From Staphylococcus xylosus (lineage in GTDB: Bacteria; Bacillota; Bacilli; Staphylococcales; Staphylococcaceae): a DNA stretch of 64,000 nucleotides. Of the stretch, positions 37,615 to 46,318 are shown one piece after another. Position 1 is the stretch's first letter; every line of letters starts with the position of its first letter. A model generated the notes under the pieces. The model worked only from the letters and a program-made list of their open reading frames with translations, was not told the DNA's origin and ran no database searches. The DNA lies in the NCBI RefSeq assembly GCF_002732165.1, contig NZ_MRZO01000003.1:186001-250000 (forward strand). Direction: 5' to 3'. The translations under genes and the position numbers were made by a program.

Positions 37615-38331
37615 ATGATATATGCTGGTATATTAGCAGGCGGTATTGGTTCTAGAATGGGAAATGTGCCTTTACCAAAACAATTTTTAGATTTAGATGG
37701 TAAGCCTATATTGGTTCATACGGTTGAAAAGTTCTTGCTCACAAATGAATTTGACAAAATATTTATTGCGACGCCACAAAAGTGGATTTCGCATACGAAG
37801 GATACGTTGCGTAAACATCAAATTAATGATGAAAGAATCGAAGTGGTACAAGGGGGTTCAGATCGTAATGAAACGATTATGAATATTATAAATGAAGCTG
37901 AAAAAGCACACCCTATTACTGATGAAGATGTAATCGTTACACACGACGCGGTTAGACCATTTTTAACGCACCGAATCATTAAAGAAAATATTGAAAGTGT
38001 GTTAGCACACGGTGCTGTCGATACTGTAATAACTGCAACTGACACTATTATCACCTCTAATGATGGAGAACAAATACAGTCTATCCCGATTAGAAGTGAA
38101 ATGTATCAAGGTCAAACACCACAATCATTCAATATAAATTTATTGAGAAATAGCTATAATGCATTATCTGTAGAAGAGAAAGAAATAATGACAGATGCCT
38201 GCAAAATTCTTGTGGTAGCTAATAAAAAAGTGAAATTAGTGATGGGAGAATTGTATAATATTAAAATTACGACACCTTATGATCTTAAAGTAGCGAACTC
38301 TATCATTAAAGGTGGGATGTTGAGTGATTAA
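37615..38331 (+). CDS. tarI: Ribitol-5-phosphate cytidylyltransferase
   Basis: A 238-residue IspD/TarI family enzyme that makes CDP-ribitol from CTP and ribitol-5-phosphate for wall teichoic acid. The nucleotide-binding [18 protein letters not shown] is at residues 8-25, and VTHDAVRPF and QTPQSF are present. TarI rather than IspD is chosen because tarJ overlaps its end by eight bases and tarL follows. The ATG has a strong TAGGAGG site. Confidence 0.94.
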   Translation: MIYAGILAGGIGSRMGNVPLPKQFLDLDGKPILVHTVEKFLLTNEFDKIFIATPQKWISHTKDTLRKHQINDERIEVVQGGSDRNETIMNIINEAEKAHPITDEDVIVTHDAVRPFLTHRIIKENIESVLAHGAVDTVITATDTIITSNDGEQIQSIPIRSEMYQGQTPQSFNINLLRNSYNALSVEEKEIMTDACKILVVANKKVKLVMGELYNIKITTPYDLKVANSIIKGGMLSD

Positions 38332-39352
38332 CCAAGTTTATCAACTGGTAGCGCCTAGACAATTTGAAGTAACATACAATAATGAAAATATTAAAAGTGA
38401 TAAGGTCGTTGTAAGACCATTATATTTATCAATTTGTGCGGCGGACCAAAGATATTATACGGGTAGTAGAAATGAACAAGTACTTAAGAAAAAATTGCCG
38501 ATGTCCTTAGTTCATGAAGGCGTCGGAGAAGTTGTTTATGATAACAAAGGCGTATTTAAGTCGGGGACAAGAGTTATTATGGTACCGAATACCCCCGTAG
38601 AAACAGATGAAGTCATAGCAGAAAACTATTTACCAAGTAGTAAGTTTAGATCTAGTGGCTATGATGGTTTTATGCAAGATTATGTTTTTATGGATCATGA
38701 TCGTGTTGTAGAAATTGATGATAGTATTGAAGATCTAAGTACAATTGCATATTCTGAATTGGTAAGTGTGAGTTGGCATGCAATTCAAAGATTTGAACGT
38801 AAATCTAATGCAAATAAAAATAGCTTTGGTATTTGGGGAGATGGCAATTTAGGATATATTACTGCAATTTTATTAAATAAACTATATCCAAATGCATCAA
38901 TTTATATCTTTGGAAAAACAGATTATAAATTAAGTCATTTTTCTTTCGCAAATGAAATATATCATATACATGAAGTACCTGAAGGGGTTACTTTTGACCA
39001 TGCATTTGAGTGTGTAGGTGGGAAAGGTAGCCAGTCCGCAGTAAACCAAATCATTGATTTGATTTCACCAGAAGGCACAGTTAGCTTGTTAGGTGTAAGT
39101 GAATATCCTGTTGAAGTTAATACAAGATTAGTGTTAGAGAAAGGTTTAACGATGTTTGGAAGCAGTAGAAGTGGTGCGCAAGACTTTAAAGATATTGCGA
39201 AATTCTATAAAGATCATCCAGATGTTGTAGAAAAATTAGCACTACTAAAAGGCAATGAATTTGATGTTAGAACTATTAATGACGCAGTCAATGCATTTGA
39301 AACAGATTTATCGACTTCATGGGGCAAGACTGTAATTAAATGGACGATGTAA
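38324..39352 (+). CDS. tarJ: Ribulose-5-phosphate reductase
   Basis: A 342-residue zinc-containing medium-chain dehydrogenase that reduces ribulose-5-phosphate to ribitol-5-phosphate with NADPH, supplying Tar[20 protein letters not shown] and LVHEGVGEV carry the metal ligands, and the nucleotide site is [11 protein letters not shown]. The start is GTG inside the end of tarI, so the two are coupled and probably form a complex. Length is that of S. aureus TarJ. Confidence 0.94.
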   Translation: MINQVYQLVAPRQFEVTYNNENIKSDKVVVRPLYLSICAADQRYYTGSRNEQVLKKKLPMSLVHEGVGEVVYDNKGVFKSGTRVIMVPNTPVETDEVIAENYLPSSKFRSSGYDGFMQDYVFMDHDRVVEIDDSIEDLSTIAYSELVSVSWHAIQRFERKSNANKNSFGIWGDGNLGYITAILLNKLYPNASIYIFGKTDYKLSHFSFANEIYHIHEVPEGVTFDHAFECVGGKGSQSAVNQIIDLISPEGTVSLLGVSEYPVEVNTRLVLEKGLTMFGSSRSGAQDFKDIAKFYKDHPDVVEKLALLKGNEFDVRTINDAVNAFETDLSTSWGKTVIKWTM

Positions 39353-39420
39353 ACTTTTAATCAATAAGCAATCATATTTTGAAATAATGTTATGAACAGG
39401 ATAAAGAGAGGGTTTTTAAA

Positions 39421-41109
39421 TTGAGTAAAGCTAAAATAATAATTGATAATATTTATTGGGAACGTATTCAATTATTTATTTCAGGTCATGTTGAGGATAT
39501 AGAATTGAACAAGAAGTGTTTTGTTCTACGTAATTTAACTGAGACCAAAGAATTGAAAGCAAACGATGTGAAAATTAATGGAAATCAATTCGTAGCACGT
39601 TTTAATGTGGCAATATTAGATGACGGAAATTATCTACCTTCAGGTGAATATTTAATTGTATATAAAGGTGACTTTGATTATATAGCTAATATTAATGCAT
39701 CATTGTTAGAACCAATACAGTATACGTTAGAGGAAGAAGAACTGGAGCAATATTACGAGATAGCAACTCAAAATGGGAAGAATAATTTTCTATTAGAACA
39801 TTTTATGTACACATTTAAAAAAGGTGGCAACTCTAATAAAACAGAGTATATTGTGAAACCTATGATATCCAGTGAAGTTAATGAGTTTGTGCTAAATATT
39901 TTATTTAAAGCACCAACACCTAAGTTGAATCCTCTTAAACAAAAGATTGCAAATTTGAAATTAAAGTATAATCGTTATTCATATAATGTGCGTAATTTTG
40001 TCTTCCAAATGATATTTAATACGACAAAATTTTTCCATTTGAAAAAGGGCAATACTGTACTGTTCACGTCTGACTCAAGAGCTGAAATGTCAGGGAACTT
40101 TGAATATGTTTATAAGGAGATGTTACGCCAAAATTTAGATGGAAAATATAACATTCATGCATTGTTTAAATCTAATATTTCGGCACGTCGCAATTTTATA
40201 GATAAATTTAAATTTCCATATTTATTAGGTAAAGCAGATTATATATTTGTTGATGATTTTCATCCATTACTCTATACAGTGAAATTCAGAAAAAGTCAGG
40301 AAATTATTCAAGTATGGCATGCGGTTGGTGCTTTCAAAACAGTTGGTTATAGTCGAGCTGGAAAAAAAGGTGGACCATTCTTTAATTCTGTAAATCATAG
40401 AAATTATACCAAGGCCTTTGTGTCTTCAGAAACAGATATACCATTTTACGGTGAAGCCTTTGGTATTAAAGAACAAAATATAATTCCAACTGGTGTCCCT
40501 AGAACAGATATCTTATTTGATGAGGCGTATGAACAACAAGTTACAGCAGAAATGGAGACGGCACTACCAATTATTAAAGATAAGAAAGTGATTTTATTTG
40601 CGCCTACATTTAGGGGTAATGGACATCATACGGCACATTATCCATTCTTTAAAATTGATTTTGCTAGATTTGCACGATATTGTCGTGAAAATAATGCAGT
40701 AGTTTTATTTAAAATGCATCCATTTGTGAAGAATAGATTAAATATTCCTAGAGAATATGAGCAATACTTTGTGGATGTTTCTGATTTTAGAGAAGTTAAT
40801 GATATTTTATTTGTTACGGATATTCTAATTAGTGATTATTCATCACTTGTTTATGAATTTGCAGTATTTAAACGACCAATGATTTTTTATGCATTTGACC
40901 TTGAAGATTATATTACATCGCGTGATTTTTATGAGCCATACGAAACCTTTGTGCCAGGGAAAATTGTAGAGTCATTTAATGATTTAATAGCAGCGCTAGA
41001 TAACGAAGACTTTGAAGTAGAGAAAGTAGAGCCTTTCTTAGATAAGCACTTTAAATATCAAGATGGTCGTTCGAGTGAACGTTTAGTAAGAAACGTATTT
41101 GGAAGCTAA
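39421..41109 (+). CDS. tarL: Teichoic acid ribitol-phosphate polymerase TarL
   Basis: A 562-residue CDP-ribitol:poly(ribitol phosphate) ribitolphosphotransferase that primes and extends the wall teichoic acid chain on the inner membrane face. The C-terminal glycerophosphotransferase domain shows QVWHAVGAFKTVGYSR, APTFRGNGHHTAHYPFFK, KMHPFVKNR and SDYSSLVYEFAVFKRPM. The length equals S. aureus TarL as I recall it. The start is TTG after GAGAGGG. It follows tarJ by 68 bases in the same operon. Confidence 0.94.
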   Translation: MSKAKIIIDNIYWERIQLFISGHVEDIELNKKCFVLRNLTETKELKANDVKINGNQFVARFNVAILDDGNYLPSGEYLIVYKGDFDYIANINASLLEPIQYTLEEEELEQYYEIATQNGKNNFLLEHFMYTFKKGGNSNKTEYIVKPMISSEVNEFVLNILFKAPTPKLNPLKQKIANLKLKYNRYSYNVRNFVFQMIFNTTKFFHLKKGNTVLFTSDSRAEMSGNFEYVYKEMLRQNLDGKYNIHALFKSNISARRNFIDKFKFPYLLGKADYIFVDDFHPLLYTVKFRKSQEIIQVWHAVGAFKTVGYSRAGKKGGPFFNSVNHRNYTKAFVSSETDIPFYGEAFGIKEQNIIPTGVPRTDILFDEAYEQQVTAEMETALPIIKDKKVILFAPTFRGNGHHTAHYPFFKIDFARFARYCRENNAVVLFKMHPFVKNRLNIPREYEQYFVDVSDFREVNDILFVTDILISDYSSLVYEFAVFKRPMIFYAFDLEDYITSRDFYEPYETFVPGKIVESFNDLIAALDNEDFEVEKVEPFLDKHFKYQDGRSSERLVRNVFGS

Positions 41110-41134
41110 GAAAAACTGAAAATAAAAAATTATG

Positions 41135-41240
41135 ATGAGCTGAAACAATAACTTATAAATTGAAGGTAAGATAACGAATCTATTCATAGATTAGGTATCA
41201 TTAAACTAACTATGTGTTATTAGTATTTCAGCTCATTTTT
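41135..41240 (+). terminator. Large hairpin between tarL and tarS
   Basis: ATGAGCTGAAA (41135-41145) pairs with TTTCAGCTCAT (41226-41236), then a short T-run. The 80-base loop is unusual for a terminator. It lies just before the tarS ribosome site. Confidence 0.55.
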
Positions 41241-41257
41241 ATAAGGTGGATAAATCA

Positions 41258-42982
41258 ATGAAATTTTCAATCATAGTACCAAGTTACAATTCTGAAAAGT
41301 ATGTAGGTGAACTATTGAATAGTTTACAGAATCAAAAATATGATAAGAAAGACTTTGAAGTTCTACTGATAGATGATTGTTCTACAGATAACACTTTAGA
41401 GGTAGTAGCGTCTTATAAAAATAAATTGAATTTAACTGTAAAACAACTTGAAGCCAATTCGGGTGGGCCTGGAAAGCCTAGGAATACAGCTCTAAATATG
41501 GCTCAAGGAGAGTATGTGTTCTTTGTAGATTCAGATGATTACATTCATCCAGATACATTGAATGATGTGTCAAAATTTGTTGAAGGTAATCAAGCTGATG
41601 TAGTTCTAGTTAAAATGGAGGGTGTAAATGGTCGTGGCGTTCCCAAATCTATGTTTAAAGAAACAAACGATGATGTCACATTAGCTAATTCACGTATTAT
41701 TTATACATTAAGCCCCACTAAGTTTTATCGTACATCATTACTACGAGATAATCATATTGAGTTTCCAGAAGATTTACGTAGTGCAGAGGATCAACTGTTT
41801 ACAATGAAAGCATACGTTAACGCAAAGAAAATAGCTGTATTGGCAGATAAAACGTACTATTATGCTACTAAGCGAGAAGGGGAACATATGAGCTCGGCAT
41901 ATGTGTCGCCGAAAGATTTTTATAAAGTTATGGGATTAATTACAGAAGAAATTTTGAATAGCCATTTAGAGAATAGACATGAAATATTAGGATATTTTTT
42001 AGATCGCCATTTTTCATTTTCAAGAACAAATAATTTCTCACTTAAAATAGCAGATGATAAAAAAGAAGCTTGGATGGATGCGTTAGGTGACTTTATACAA
42101 AAAGTACCTACCGAAGTAGATGATATCGTGAGAGATTCACTGAAACCATTGTTATATTATGCGCGCAAAAAAGATATGAAACATTATCAAATTGTTGAAG
42201 AAAGCTTTAATAATGGTCAGTTTTATAATTTCAGTGCGCAACAAGGTGTACTGCAAATTCAATTTGATCGTGAAGAACCTTACTTTATATTCAATAAATT
42301 AATGAAACCTGATATAAGAATGACGCAGTTTAAATTTAATGAACAAGGTTTTGAATTGGAGTTAGAATTTTTAAGTTCAATCATCAACCCTAATCATGTG
42401 GCTTCTATGATACAACTAAAGTTAGTATCACGTAATAAAAAAGAATTGATTTATATACCTTTAGCTATTAATGATCAAACACGTTTTAAATTTAATGCTT
42501 CTATGAAGGATATTATGCCATATTTAATTAAAGAAAAAGTTTGGGATGCGTTTTTAGAGATGAGAGTAGATAATATGAGTGTTGAAAAACGTATTGGCGG
42601 TAAACGCTTAAAGTATCCATATGGTAAAGAAACGAGTACGATTGCTTTACTAAATGACAATTATTACCGTTTTACTCCGTACTTCACAAAAGATTTCGAC
42701 AACCTATCATTTTATGTAACTCAAAACCAATTAAACAATATGATTGAAGTTACGATAAAAGATAGTAAAACGATTCAACTTAGTAGTTTAGAATTTAACT
42801 ATATTTTGTCCGAAGGTTTAACAACTGTATTACTGCCAGATACATTTATGTATGGCTACATGACTGCTCATCAATCTGAAGAGAAAATGACTTATAATAT
42901 AGCGCTTAACGATAAAATTAAAGCTAAAAATTTTAAAAATAATTTCACTTTGGAATCACAATATTTTAATTTAAGATATTAA
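41258..42982 (+). CDS. tarS: Wall teichoic acid beta-N-acetylglucosaminyltransferase TarS
   Basis: A 574-residue GT2 (GT-A fold) glycosyltransferase that adds beta-linked GlcNAc to ribitol-phosphate teichoic acid. In S. aureus this modification affects beta-lactam resistance, phage adsorption and antibody recognition. FSIIVPSYNSEKYV begins the fold, the metal motif is FVDSDDY (Asp91-Asp94), NSGGPGKPRN and SAEDQLFTMKAY are near-identical to TarS, and the C-terminal third is the trimerisation region. ATG 41258 has an AAGGTGG site. Confidence 0.93.
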   Translation: MKFSIIVPSYNSEKYVGELLNSLQNQKYDKKDFEVLLIDDCSTDNTLEVVASYKNKLNLTVKQLEANSGGPGKPRNTALNMAQGEYVFFVDSDDYIHPDTLNDVSKFVEGNQADVVLVKMEGVNGRGVPKSMFKETNDDVTLANSRIIYTLSPTKFYRTSLLRDNHIEFPEDLRSAEDQLFTMKAYVNAKKIAVLADKTYYYATKREGEHMSSAYVSPKDFYKVMGLITEEILNSHLENRHEILGYFLDRHFSFSRTNNFSLKIADDKKEAWMDALGDFIQKVPTEVDDIVRDSLKPLLYYARKKDMKHYQIVEESFNNGQFYNFSAQQGVLQIQFDREEPYFIFNKLMKPDIRMTQFKFNEQGFELELEFLSSIINPNHVASMIQLKLVSRNKKELIYIPLAINDQTRFKFNASMKDIMPYLIKEKVWDAFLEMRVDNMSVEKRIGGKRLKYPYGKETSTIALLNDNYYRFTPYFTKDFDNLSFYVTQNQLNNMIEVTIKDSKTIQLSSLEFNYILSEGLTTVLLPDTFMYGYMTAHQSEEKMTYNIALNDKIKAKNFKNNFTLESQYFNLRY

Positions 42983-43470
42983 TCAGTATAATTTAATAAA
43001 AAGCGATATAACGATAAATGCTAAGATCATAAATGTTTATCGTTATAGTGAGCTACCTTGTGGGTAGGAATATGAAATCAATTTTCTAATTTGGTTTCTA
43101 TCCTACCCCTTAATATTAATATAGCAGTGATGACTAAGAATCAGAGCTATATTTTGCTTTATATATAAGTGTGATGTTATAGAAAGTTCAATAATCTATT
43201 GTATACTTTATAAACAATTAGAGACCTATAAACCGATGTCATTGATAATAATTTTCAATTATAGTATCTTTGAAATAAACGTATTTTTAATAGGGATATA
43301 AAGCATAAGTTAAGTTGTATATTAACATTTTAGTTTCATAATGAGATATGGCAAGTGAGTTAGCTCTTGTATTCTTTTTCTAGTGACGGCATGGGATGGT
43401 AAAAGAGGTTATTTAAATATAATTTTCTGAGTCATCCCAATTTTAGTTTTATGTGAAGAGGGAGTTACTG
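42983..43470 (+). promoter_or_regulatory. tarS-ECF spacer with two hairpins and a long leader
   Basis: After tarS come a perfect 12-bp hairpin TATAACGATAAA/TTTATCGTTATA (43007-43047) and a GGGTAGGA/TCCTACCC hairpin (43062-43108), both likely tarS terminators. The next 360 bases to the ECF S-component gene contain no gene. TGGGATG at 43392 can pair with CATCCCA near 43433, which would put a hairpin just before the start. No known riboswitch class was recognised. Confidence 0.4.
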
Positions 43471-44055
43471 ATGAAAAAAAGTAAAATAGATATTAAAGAT
43501 TTAATAAATATAGGTATCTTTACGGCGATATATTTTATATTTATAGCACCACCAGGTATTTTAGGCATAATCCCAATATTTATGTTATTACTTCCTGCTA
43601 TGATAGGCTTGATAGGTGGTATACCGATTATGTTACTTATTACGAAAACGCAAAAGTTTGGCGCACTATCGATTTGTGGCATTGTAGTAAGTTTGATATT
43701 AGCAATTATGGGTCATCCTTGGATGGCATTAATTTTAAGTGTACCAATTGTTATATTAGCAGACGCTATTATGGCGATAGGTCATTATAAAAGTTGGAAA
43801 TTAAATGGTGTGGGTTATATTATCTTCTCGTTTTGGCCAATAGGCAATTTATTACCATTTTATTTTATGAGACAGTCATATCTAGCCTTTATACAAGAGA
43901 AATACGGTTCAGGGTACGAAGCTACGGTAGCTGCATTATTTTCAATCGAGATGATTCCTGTCATAATTGTTACAACAATTATTGGAGCGCTGATAGGTGT
44001 TTATATCGCTAAAGGTATATTGAAGAAACATTTTAAGCGTGCAGGTATGATTTAG
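43471..44055 (+). CDS. ECF transporter S component (MptD/Trep_Strep family)
   Basis: A 194-residue membrane protein with about six helices, resembling the substrate-capture (S) component family annotated as MptD-like. DLINIGIFTAIYFIFIAPPG is typical of the first helix that contacts the T component. The ligand of this family is not known to me. The frame opens upstream at 43453, but ATG 43471 has the AGAGGGAG site. T and A genes follow directly, making a dedicated group II-type ECF importer. Confidence 0.83.
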   Translation: MKKSKIDIKDLINIGIFTAIYFIFIAPPGILGIIPIFMLLLPAMIGLIGGIPIMLLITKTQKFGALSICGIVVSLILAIMGHPWMALILSVPIVILADAIMAIGHYKSWKLNGVGYIIFSFWPIGNLLPFYFMRQSYLAFIQEKYGSGYEATVAALFSIEMIPVIIVTTIIGALIGVYIAKGILKKHFKRAGMI

Positions 44056-44056
44056 T

Positions 44057-44776
44057 ATGAATAACAAAGTAAAAAATCAAAGTCATATATTTAATTTAGA
44101 TCCTAGAGTGAAGCTAGGAGTCATGATAATCGTTTCACTTATTTCATTAACTGGTGGTGTAACAGGAAATGAAATTTTCTTAAGACTACTTGTAATGTTA
44201 ATACCATCTTTATTGGTTCTACTCATTGGTAAACATCTGCTTGGATGGCTATGCATCATTGTTACAATTAGCGCATGGTATGGCGAAGCGTTTGTTACAT
44301 TTAATCAAAGTCAAATAGCTACTTTACTCATCTTTGTCCCTTCAGGCGTAATTACACGTTTTTTACCTTCACTCGTAATGGGTTATTACCTTTTTAAGAC
44401 AACTCAAGTTGAAGAGCTTATTGAGGGTTTAGAAAGTCTGAAAATACCAAGAAAAATTACGATTCCTCTGGCTGTAATGTTTAGATTTTTACCAACGATT
44501 CAGTCAGAATCAGCGTCGATTAAAGATGCAATGAAGATGAGAGGTATTTCATTGCGTTTTGCGTTTAAAAAACCACTGCAGTATTTCGAATACCGTGTTG
44601 TTCCATTGTTAAATAGCGTCGTAAAAATTGGGAATGAATTGACTATTGCATCGATTACCCGTGGTTTGAATTTAATACATAAAAGAACATCTATTGTAAT
44701 GCTAAAAATGCGTTGGATAGATTGGTTATTTATCAGCATGATACTGATTTTATGTGTAACTTATTATATAGTGTGA
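44057..44776 (+). CDS. ECF transporter T component (transmembrane coupling protein)
   Basis: A 239-residue membrane protein of the CbiQ/EcfT family. After helices in residues 17-110 it has the coupling helix with ESASIKDAMKMRGISLRF, matching the A-R-G coupling motifs that touch the ATPases. It begins one base after the S-component stop. It moves the S component through the membrane when the ATPases hydrolyse ATP. Confidence 0.85.
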   Translation: MNNKVKNQSHIFNLDPRVKLGVMIIVSLISLTGGVTGNEIFLRLLVMLIPSLLVLLIGKHLLGWLCIIVTISAWYGEAFVTFNQSQIATLLIFVPSGVITRFLPSLVMGYYLFKTTQVEELIEGLESLKIPRKITIPLAVMFRFLPTIQSESASIKDAMKMRGISLRFAFKKPLQYFEYRVVPLLNSVVKIGNELTIASITRGLNLIHKRTSIVMLKMRWIDWLFISMILILCVTYYIV

Positions 44777-44785
44777 GGTTAAAAT

Positions 44786-46243
44786 ATGATTCGAATTGAG
44801 GATATGTCGTTTAATTATGAAAATGGAGAAAAGGTGCTAAATAATATTAATCTTACTATTAATAGGGGTGAGGTTATTTGTTTAACAGGAGCATCAGGAT
44901 GTGGAAAAACTACAGTGACACGCATTCTAAATGGTACTGTACCACATCTATATCATGGTAATATTGAGGGGACTGTTCAAGTCAATGGAAAGGATATACG
45001 TCAGCAATCGATTTATGAGATTTCCAAGATAAGTGGCTCAGTTTTTCAAAATCCTCGTTCACAATTTTTTTGTTTGAATACAACGAGTGAGTTAGCATTT
45101 GAACCGGAAAACTACGGTGTTAATCCACAACGTATCGAAGCTAATATTAACCATAGTGCTGAAGTACTGAAGGTGAACCATTTATTAGATAGAGATATAT
45201 TCAACCTGTCCGGTGGGGAGAAACAACTTATCGCTTGTACCGCAATACAAGTAAGTGGACACGAAATTATCATTTTAGATGAGCCTTCATCTAACTTGGA
45301 CTTTACTACAATCACTAAATTACGTCAGTTGTTGGAGCAGTGGAAAAGTGAAGGTAAAACAATTATCATTGCTGAACATCGTTTGCATTACTTGATAGAT
45401 GTCGTCGACCGTTTTGTAGTGATGAAATATGGTGAGATTGGTGAAATTTACGATAATGGCTCATTCAACGCATTAACGCATGACAATTTAACGCTTTTAG
45501 GATTAAGATTGATACATTTAGATGATATGAAACCTAAAGGTTTAAATTACAACAATAGCGAAGAAAAATTAACATTACATAATTTTATTTTTAATTATAA
45601 AGCTAAGGAATCATATGCACTTAATATTTCTAAAGTCGAACTACCACAAGGCAAAGTAACAGCTATTATAGGCTCTAACGGTTCCGGGAAATCGACGTTT
45701 GCTCGATGTCTAACCGGTGTAGAACGTAAATTTAAAGGACATATCGATATAAATAATAGGATATTAAAACGCAATCAAAGGTTAGATCATGTGTATATGG
45801 TTTTTCAAGATGTGAATAATCAATTATTTGCTGAAAGTGTTGCTGAGGAATTACGTTTAAGTAATAATAACTTAAATGATGCATCGGTTCAATCACGCTT
45901 AGAACAGTATGGAATATCAAAACATGTTGATAGGCACCCGTTGTCACTTTCAGGTGGAGAAAAGCAGCGCTTAGCTATTGCTAGTGCTGTAGAAACTAAA
46001 CGAGAGGTTCTTATTTTTGATGAACCCTCTAGTGGATTAGATGGTCAACGTATGCGTGAAATAAGTGGAATCCTTAATCGTTTAGCTAATCAAGGGCACA
46101 CAGTATTAGTTATTACACATGATTATGAATTATTGATGGCATGTGCAGACGAAGTATTACATCTTGAAAAGGGATGTATTAAAGATCAATACCCATTGGA
46201 TAATGAACATTTAAGAAAGTTACAGAACTTTTTTGAAATTTAA
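44786..46243 (+). CDS. ECF transporter double ATPase (two fused ABC domains)
   Basis: A 485-residue protein with two ABC ATPase domains. Domain 1 has Walker A GASGCGKTT, signature LSGGEKQL and Walker B IIILDEPSSNLD. Domain 2 has GSNGSGKST, LSGGEKQR and LIFDEPSSGLD. The fused arrangement replaces the usual EcfA1/EcfA2 pair. It starts nine bases after the T gene. Both halves keep their catalytic residues, so the importer should be active. The substrate is unknown. Confidence 0.88.
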   Translation: MIRIEDMSFNYENGEKVLNNINLTINRGEVICLTGASGCGKTTVTRILNGTVPHLYHGNIEGTVQVNGKDIRQQSIYEISKISGSVFQNPRSQFFCLNTTSELAFEPENYGVNPQRIEANINHSAEVLKVNHLLDRDIFNLSGGEKQLIACTAIQVSGHEIIILDEPSSNLDFTTITKLRQLLEQWKSEGKTIIIAEHRLHYLIDVVDRFVVMKYGEIGEIYDNGSFNALTHDNLTLLGLRLIHLDDMKPKGLNYNNSEEKLTLHNFIFNYKAKESYALNISKVELPQGKVTAIIGSNGSGKSTFARCLTGVERKFKGHIDINNRILKRNQRLDHVYMVFQDVNNQLFAESVAEELRLSNNNLNDASVQSRLEQYGISKHVDRHPLSLSGGEKQRLAIASAVETKREVLIFDEPSSGLDGQRMREISGILNRLANQGHTVLVITHDYELLMACADEVLHLEKGCIKDQYPLDNEHLRKLQNFFEI

Positions 46244-46266
46244 ATACTACAGTAATTGTTCAAATT

Positions 46267-46316
46267 AAAAATAAGGCTAAAAACAAATGGTGAATTTGTT
46301 TTTGGCCTTATTTTGT
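46267..46316. terminator. Bidirectional terminator between ECF operon and AraC gene
   Basis: AAAATAAGGC...AAAACAAAT pairs with ATTTGTTTT...GCCTTATTTT; a long stem with A- and T-rich ends serves both converging genes. Confidence 0.85.
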
Positions 46317-46318
46317 TA

